Made by a program: the position numbers and the translations under genes
Shown: piece by piece, positions 41,127 through 50,100 of the stretch
Layout of the letters: every line of letters begins with the position of its first letter
How positions within the stretch are numbered: the first letter of the stretch is position 1
NCBI GenBank assembly: GCA_028292825.1
Contig: JAQGLO010000144.1
Location: 1-64,000, forward strand
Source: Alphaproteobacteria bacterium
GTDB lineage: Bacteria; Pseudomonadota; Alphaproteobacteria; Micropepsales; Micropepsaceae
Direction: 5' to 3'
DNA length: 64,000 nt
Notes under the pieces: generated by a model
Told to the model about the DNA's origin: nothing
The model's input: the letters and a program-made list of their open reading frames with translations, nothing else
Database searches by the model: none

Positions 41127-44100
41127 ATGGGTTACACGCGCACGCTTTCCGCGCTGGCGATGAGCACGGTGTCGTTGCTGGCACTGTCAGCGGCATCGCC
41201 GGCGGTCGCCGGCGGCATATTGCCCAGCGGTGGACAGGTCGTGGCCGGCCAGGCCGGGATCGCCGCCACGCCGGGCGGGGTGACGATCAATCAATCCAGC
41301 AGCCACGCGATCATCAACTGGCAGAATTTCTCGGTCGGCGCCGGCAACAATGTCCAGTTCAACAATGGCAGCGGCGCGACCCTGAACCGCGTAACCGGTT
41401 CAAGCATCTCGCAGATCAACGGTGTGCTCAGCGCCACCGGCTCGGTCTATCTGATCAATCCGCAGGGCGTGGTGGTCGGCGCCGGCGGCAAGGTGATCAC
41501 CGGCGGCAGCTTCATCGCCTCCACCCGGGACGTTGACAATAACAGTTTCATGAATGGCGACCCGCTGCACGCCAAGGGCAGTTCCAGCGGCGCGGTCATC
41601 AACCAGGGCACGATCCGCTCGGCCTATGGCGATACCATCCTGATCGGCCAGTCCGTCAGCAACAGCGGCAAGATCATCGCGAAAAAAGGCACGGCGGCGC
41701 TGGTCGCGGGCGATGACGTCACCTTGCGCCCGCTCAGCGGCGATGCGCGCATCTCGGTTTCGGCCGGCAAGGGCGATGTCACCAATACCGGCACCATTGC
41801 GGCCGCCCAGGCGGAACTGAACGCGGCGGGCGGCAATGTCTATGCCGTGGCAGGCAGCGGCGGCATTTCCGCCACCGGCACCAGGACCATTGATGGCCAT
41901 GTCTGGCTGACCGCGGGCGGCGATGCCGAGGTGTCGGGGACCGTGACGGCCACCAGCAAGTCCGGCGACGGCGGCAATGTCACCGTGCGGGCGCAAAACA
42001 TCGTGGCGTCGGGAAGCATCAACGCCTCGGCGACCAAGGCAGGGGCTGCGGGCGGCAATGTCAGCATCGTCGCCACAAGCACCACCACCGTCAAAGGCGC
42101 GATCCGCGCCACGGGCGGCGCTGGCGGCAAGGGCGGCTTTGTCGAAACCTCCGGCGCGCATCTGCATGTGGCGGACGGCGCCACCGTCGCCACCAATGCG
42201 GCAGGCGGCAGCACCGGCACCTGGCTGATCGATCCCAACGACTACACCATCGCAGCGTCGGGCGGCGACATTTCGGGCGCGACCCTGTCGTCGAACCTGG
42301 CCACCACCGACGTCACCATCGCCACGGCCACCCAGGGCACCGCCGGCGGCAATGGCGACATTTTCGTCAACGACACGGTGAGCTGGAGCTCGTCGCACAG
42401 CCTGACCCTTAACGCCGAACGCAACATCACCGTCAGCGCCGCCATGTCGTTGGCGGGCGGTTCGCTGGTGCTCAACGCTTCCGCTGGCGCGCTGGCCATC
42501 AACAATACGATTTCCATAACCGGCGCGGGCGCCGTCAATCTGTCGACATCCGTCGATACCGCCACCTATGGCGCCAACTATCCGCTGGCCCATCTCAGCT
42601 TCGGCACCGGCGGCTCGGTGGATTATGGGGCGACCAACCACAATGCGACGCTGTCGATCAACGGCGCGTCCTATACGCTTTTTTATACGCTGAGCGACTT
42701 CAACAACGGGGCGTTGAACGTCTATCAGACTGGCAATGCGGCGCTTGCCACCTCGCTGTCGGGCGGCAGCTACAACGCCTATATCAACATGCAGGCTGGC
42801 ACGTTTGAAGGCCTGGGGCACGTTCTTGACGGCGTGACGTTCAACCCGGGCGGCAACTCGGCGGGTCTGGTCTCCAACGGCTATGGCACGATCCGCGACA
42901 TCGGCATCACCAATGCCACGGTGAATGGCGGCTCGACGTCCGATGGCGGCCTCGCCGGCCAGTTCAGCGGCGCGATCGTCAACAGCTATTTCACCGGCAC
43001 GCTTTCGGAGCCTGGCGGCGCCTATGTGGGTGGGCTGGTCGGCTATCTGAACGGCAGCGGGTCTTACATCCTGAATTCCTGGACCAACGCCACCGTGACG
43101 GGCAGCAGCGGCGGCGGTGTCGGCGGCCTCGCCGGCAACGTGAACACCAGTTTTGGCGCAACGCCGGTAATCCAGAATTCCTACGCCCTGGGCTCGGTCA
43201 CGGGCGGCAGGGCGGTCGGCGGCGCCGTTGGCATTTTGAATGGCAGTCTCATAAACGTCCATGCCACCGGAAACGTCACCGACACCGGCACCAGCGCTTC
43301 CAGCGCCGCCTATGTTGGCGGCCTTGTCGGCGAGTTTGATGGCGGCGCGATCACCAACGCCTATGCCACCGGCAATGTCAGCGGCGGATACAATTCCGGC
43401 GGCCTGGTGGGCTATGCCCAGTCCGGCATCACCCAGGCCTATGCCACGGGCGATGTCGTGGGCGGCGGCGCAAGCGGCAGCGCGGTCGGCGGCCTGATCG
43501 GCGCCACCTATTACACCTTTGCCATCGACCAGGTTGCGTCCTATGGGTCAGTTTCTGGCGGTTATTATGCCGGCGGCCTGATCGGCTACAAACGCGGCGG
43601 CGTCGCGCTCAGCAATGCCTTCTCGGCAGGATCGGCCACCGGCACCTATGCCGTCGGCGGCCTGATCGGCGACGACGAATCCGGTGGCTATGGCGGCCAG
43701 GCCCTTTCCACCTCGCTCTCGACCGGCGCGGTCAGCGGCGGCACCTATCGCGGCGGCGCGGTCGGCTATGCCCAGGGTGAAGTCTTCACCGACGTCTATT
43801 TCACCTCCGATACGACAGGCACAACCGCGACCGCGGGCAACTATGCCGGATTCACCGGAATCACCGCCCTCTCCACGGCCACGGCGCAGAACGGTTCGCT
43901 GCCCGGCAGCTTCAGCTCTTCCTTCTGGGGCAGCCAGAGCGGCGCCTTGCCCTACCTGAAGACCTTCTTCCCCAGCGGCGTGCAGGTGCTGAGCGGCACC
44001 GCGGTAAACGCCAACAGCGCCTCCATCGCCGTGGCTGACAATGGCTATCGCCAGGGCAAGGGCAGCGTCGGCGCCAACGGCTATTTCTATGTCGCCATGC

Positions 44101-47100
44101 AGCCCGGTTCAGTTACCACCGGTGACACCATCGTCCTCTACAATTCGCTGGTGAATCCCGGCGGCATCGTCACCACCGCGCCCGCCACCCTGACGGGCCT
44201 CGGCTATACCGGCGGCATCCTGATCGCCGCGACCTCGGCAACCAGCGCCACCGCCGCCGACACCGGCATCAATGCCCAGGCCGCGACGGTACTGACGCAC
44301 GACGCCCAGGGTGCAGCGGTGCCCGCATCGGTCACCGACCATGGCTACATCGCCAGCGGCGCCAGCTTCGACCTGAACGAGTCCTTCACCGGCCCCGTCT
44401 ATGTCCAGACCACCACGGCCAGCGCGCCCCTGACGGTGTCGGGCACCATCACCGCCACCGGCGCGATCACGCTCAGCACCAGTGGCACGCTCACCATCAA
44501 CGCGCCCATCACCGCCAGCGGCAAAGTCGCCGCCGTCCTGACGGCAGGCATCGATGCCTATTCCCAGGCGGACCTGGTGTTCGGCACCGCCGGCAAACTG
44601 GATTTCGGCGCCACCAACCAAGCCAGTACCCTGTCGGTCAACGCCGCGAATTATTCGCTGCTCTACACCATGGCCAACCTAGTCAGCACGGCCGGCAGCG
44701 GCACCTTTGCACTGGCGAGCAGCATCACGTCGGGCAGTTATTCGAGCAGCGTGCTGGCGACGCTGAATTCGGGGGCGCTGCTTGAGGGCCTTGGCAACAC
44801 CATCACCGGCCTCACCATCACCAACACCGCCGTCCCCAGCAACAACGGCCTGGGCTTAATCGGCATCAACAACGGCACCATCCGTGATGTGCGCCTGGCC
44901 AGCCTGAACATCACCGGCGGCAATGCCGCCACCGTCTCGGCCAATATCGGAGGCCTGGTCGGCCTCAACAACAACCTGATCGTCAATGCCTCGGCTGCGG
45001 GCGCGGTCAAGGGCGACAATGGCAGCGTCATCGGCGGCCTTGTCGGCAACAACACCGGTGCGAACGGGCGCATCGTCAATTCGTCGTCCACGGCGACAAT
45101 CACCTTGCCGGGAACCAGCTCCTGGTTCTACAGCTTTGCCGGCGGCCTGGTTGGCCAGAACTATGTCAGCGCAAACATCACCGGGTCCTGGGCCAGCGGC
45201 AATGTCACCGGCGCCGCAAACACCACCGCCGGCGGCCTGGTCGGCAACAATTACAGCACCATCTCCAATTCCTATGCGACCGGCAATGTCAGTTCGGGCA
45301 GCTCCGCGGGCGGCTTGGCGGGCGGGTCGCAGACCGGGGCGGTGCAGAATGTTCATGCCACGGGCACCGTCACCGGCACGGGGAGCGCGACCAATATTGG
45401 CGGCCTGCTGGGCTCCAATAGCAGCGCGATCACGAATGCCTATGCCACCGGCAATGTCACGGGCGCGGCCAATGGCTACAGCCAGAACACGGGCGGACTG
45501 ATCGGCTACAACAGCGCCGCGCTCACGGGCGTCTACGCGACCGGCAATGTGGCGAACGGCGGCAATATCGGCGGCCTGGTCGGCTACAATACCGGCGGTG
45601 CCGCGGCCATTTCCAACGCCTATGCCACCGGCAATGTCACGGTGATCGGCGGCAGCACCTCCAACAACAGCGTGGGCGGCCTGGTCGGCTCCAATCTCAG
45701 CGGCGGCAGCGTCAGCCTCTCCTTTGCCACGGGCAACGTCTATGCCGATGCCGCCTATTCGGTCGGCGGGCTGGTCGGCCAGAATTCTGGAAACCTCACC
45801 AACACCTACGCCACGGGATCGGTCACCAATGCCGCCTCGACCAGCTCCTCCGCCGGCGGTCTGGCCGGCTACATGGCCAGCGGCACGATCACGACAAGCT
45901 ATGCAACGGGCCGCGTGTCCGGCCTCTATATGGGCGGCCTGACCGGGACCAGTGGCACTTCCATCGTCAATTCCTACTTTGACAGCCAGACAACAGGGCA
46001 GGCCAATCCCTATCCCTTCACAACCTCGACCACCGGCGCCCTGACCACCTCCGCGTTCCAGATCGGCTTCCTGCCTGCCTTCTTCGACAGCGGCGTCTGG
46101 TCCACCGGCAGCGGGCTTTATCCCTACATCACCAGTTTCTTCCCGGGCGGCGTGCAGGCGGTGTCCGGCAATGCCGGATCGGGCAGCCGCGCCGCGCTGT
46201 ATGTCGGCGGCACGGCGGTGGGCGGCACCAGTGTCGGCGCCAACGGCTATTACTATTTCGCGGTGCCCAATGGCGTCATTTCCAATTCGGGCAGCCTGTC
46301 GCTGATCACGCTGGACACCAGCGGCGCGCTTCTCACGACGCTCACCGGCCAGACCCATAGCCTGGATCTGGCCTCGGGCGGGCTGTACTACACGACCGCC
46401 GGCAGCAGCCTGTCGGCCACCTATGCCGCCGACCGCGCTACCTTGCTGGGCTATGCCAGCACGCCGGGCTTCGTCGCCGGACTGGAGACGCGGCTGACCG
46501 CCACCGGCAGCCAGTTCACCTTTGATGCCCCCCTGAACCTGCCGGCCGGTTTGAATTTCACGGGCCAGAACTACACGAATGTCTCCGTGACCAGCGCGAT
46601 CACCGCCGGCGCCGCATTGACCGTGACTTCCGGCTCTGTGGACGTCTCCGCCGCGATTACCGCCCCCACCGCCCTGCTGCGGGGCGTAAACAGCTTCACA
46701 CTCCACCCCTCCGCCAAGATCACCACCACCCAGACCGGCGACAGCCTGCAACTGGTGGCGAACGCCGTATTCATCGATGCTTCGGGCGCTTCCGACACGC
46801 TCTCCAGCGCCGGCCGCTGGCTGGTCTATTCGGCATCCCCCGACACCGACAATTTCGGCACCATCAACAGCGGCAACACGGCGGTATGGAACGCCCATTT
46901 TGGCGACACCATCAGCCAGAGCGGCAACCGCTATGTCTTCGCGGCCCAGCCCACCGCCACGGTTTCGATCGGCACGCCCGCCACCAAGACCTATGGCGAC
47001 AGCATCAGCTTCAACGGCAGCTACCTGGCGGCGACCGGGCTGAATGCCGGCGTCAGTGGTGTCTATCTGGCGGATACGGCGGCATCGATCTTCGCCACCC

Positions 47101-50100
47101 TGCCGACCTTCACCTCGGCAGGCAGCGCCGTCACCGCCAATGTCGGCAGCTATGACGTGACCCTGAGCGGCGGCACCGCCGCCAATGGCTATGCCATCAC
47201 GCTTTCCAATGTGACGCCCGGTACCCTGACGGTGAACCAGCGCGCCCTGACGGTGACGGGCGACGACTATACCCGCCGTTATGGCGATGCCAATGCCGCG
47301 ACCACCACCGCGACCGGCGACAATCTGGTCAATGGCGACACGATTTCGACGGTGGATATCACCAGCCCCACCGCCACCGCCGCCAGCGATGTCGGCACCT
47401 ATACCTATACCGCCGGCAACGCCGTCCTCTCTAGCGGCACGGCCGGCAACTACAATATCAGCTACGCCAACAGCGCGCTGACCGTCACCCGGCGCCAGCT
47501 CACGGTGATATCGGACGGGCAGGTCAGGTATTATGGCGACGCCAATGCGCCGCTGACCTTCACCACCCTGTCCCTGGGGGCCGGTGTGGCGATCCAGGGT
47601 TCCCTGACGATCAGCGCGGACGCGACCACCGGCGTGGGCCACTATCTGATCGGGCAGGGCACGGTCGATAGCGCGCACAATCCCAACTACAACCTCTCCT
47701 ATGCAGGCGCGAATGTGGACGTCATCGCCCGCCCGGTGACAGTGACGGCGGACGCCCAGACCCGCCATTATGGCGACGCCAACCCGGCGCTGACCTACAC
47801 CAGCAGCAGCCTGGGTGCGGGTGCGGCGCTTTCGGGTGCGCTGACCACAACGGCGTTGGTGACCGACAATGTCGGCAGCTATGGCATCGCCGCCGGCACG
47901 CTGACCACGGCGAACAATCCCAACTACACGGTCAGCTATGTCGGTGCGAACCTGGATGTGACGGCGCGCCCCATCACCCTGACCGGCGATCCTTTAAGTC
48001 GCCATTATGGCGACGCCAATGCCACAACCGCCACCGGCAGCGTCACGCTGGGCAGCCTGGTCAATGGCGATGCGATCTCGGCCATCGATGTGCTGTCGCC
48101 CACCGCGACCGCGACCAGCGATGTCGGCGCCTACAGCTACACCCCGGGCAATGCCGCCTTCTCGGCGGGCGTCTCCAGCAACTATGCCATCACCTATGCC
48201 GACGGCACGCTGCAGGTGACGGCCCGTCCGGTGACGGTGACGGCGGATACGCTGACCCGGCATTATGGCGATGCCAACCCGACGCTGAGCTTCACCAGTT
48301 CCAGCCTGGGCGCCGGCATTGCGCTGACGGGCGCCCTGGATACCGCCGCGACCGCGACCAGCGATGTGGGCAGCTACGGCATCACCGCCGGCACCCTGAC
48401 GACGGCGAACAATCCCAACTATGCCGTCACCTATGTCGCCGCCAATCTTGGCGTAACCGCGCGTCCGATCACGGTGACGGCCGACTCCCTCACCATGGTC
48501 TATGGCGATTCCCTGCCGGCGCTGACCTACACCAACAGCAGCCTGGGCGCCGGTGCGGCGCTGGCCGGCGGGCTGGATGTGCCGGCCGGTCCCACCACCG
48601 ATGTGGGCAGCTACGCCCTGACAATCGGTTCGCTGGCGACCGCCAATCCGAATTACGCTGTCAGCTTTGTCAGCGCCAATCTGGACATCACCGCCCGCCC
48701 GGTCACGGTGACGGCGGATGCCAAGACCCGCTATTACGGCGACGCCAATCCGGTCTTCACCTTCACCAACACCAGCCTGGGCGCCGGTACGGCGCTGCAG
48801 GGCGCGCTCACAACACTGGCGTCCGCGACCAGCGATGTCGGCAGCTATGGCATCACCGCCGGCACCCTGACCACGGCGAACAATTCCAACTATGTCGTCA
48901 CCTATCAGGGCGCGAACCTGGACGTGACCGCGCGCCCGATCACCCTGACCGGCGACCTGGTCAGCCGCCAGTATGGCGACGCCAATGCCACCGCCGCCAC
49001 AGGCAGCATCACGCTTGGCAGCCTGGCCAATGGGGACACGATTTCGAGCATCGACCTGCTGTCGCCCACCGCGTCGGCGACCAGCAATGTCGGCACGGCT
49101 TACAGCTATACCGCCGGCAATGCGGTCTTCTCCGCCGGCACGGCGAGCAACTACGCCATCACCTATGCTGACGGTGCGCTGCATGTGACGGCCCGCCCGG
49201 TGACGGTGACGGCGGACGCGCAGACCAAGGTCTATGGCGACGCCAATCCCACCCTGACCTTCACCAATTCCAGCCTTGGCGCGGGCAGCGCGCTGGCCGG
49301 TGCGCTGAACACCGTGGCGGACGGCACGACGGCGGTGGGCAGCTACGCCATCGGCGCCGGCACACTGACCACGGCGAACAATCCCAACTATGCCGTCACC
49401 TATATCGGCGCGAATCTCGGCATCACCGCCCGCCCCATCACCGTGACCGGCGATTTGGTGACCCGCGATTACGGCGACGCCAACCCCGCCACGTCCACCG
49501 GCACCATCACCATGGGCAACCTGGTCAATGGCGACACGCTGTCGGCCATCGACCTGGTGTCGGCGACCGCCTCGGCGACCAGCAATGTCGGCAACGGCTA
49601 TACCTATGGCGGGGGCAATGCCGCCTTCTCCGCGGGCGCGGCGGGCAACTATGCCATCACCTATGCCGATGGCGCGCTGCATGTGACGGCGCGCGCCGTC
49701 ACCGTCACCGCCGACGCCCAGACCCGCCATTATGGCGACACCAATCCGGCCTTCAGCTTCAGCAGTACCGGCCTGGGCGCGGGCGCGGCGCTGCAGGGCG
49801 CGCTCGCGACAAGCGCGTCCGCGACCAGCGATGTCGGCGGCTATGCTATCACCCAGGGCACGCTGACCACGGCGAACAATTCCAATTATGTCGTCAGCTA
49901 CAACGCCGCCAGCCTGGGCGTGACCGCGCGCCCGATCACCCTGACCGGCGATCTGATTTCGCGCCTCTATGGTGACACCAATCCGTCCACCGCCACCGGC
50001 AGCGTCGCACCGGGCGGCCTGGTCAATGGCGATACGATCTCGGCCGTGGACGTGCTGTCGGCCACCGCGAACGGCGCCAGCGCTGTCGCAAACGGCTACA

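Noticed and set aside
41400-43262. 620-codon minus-strand open frame in the exoprotein gene
   Set aside because: An antisense shadow of the TPS and first GLUG regions.
44856-47768. 970-codon minus-strand open frame in the exoprotein gene
   Set aside because: An antisense shadow of the GLUG and spacer regions, with no protein family character.
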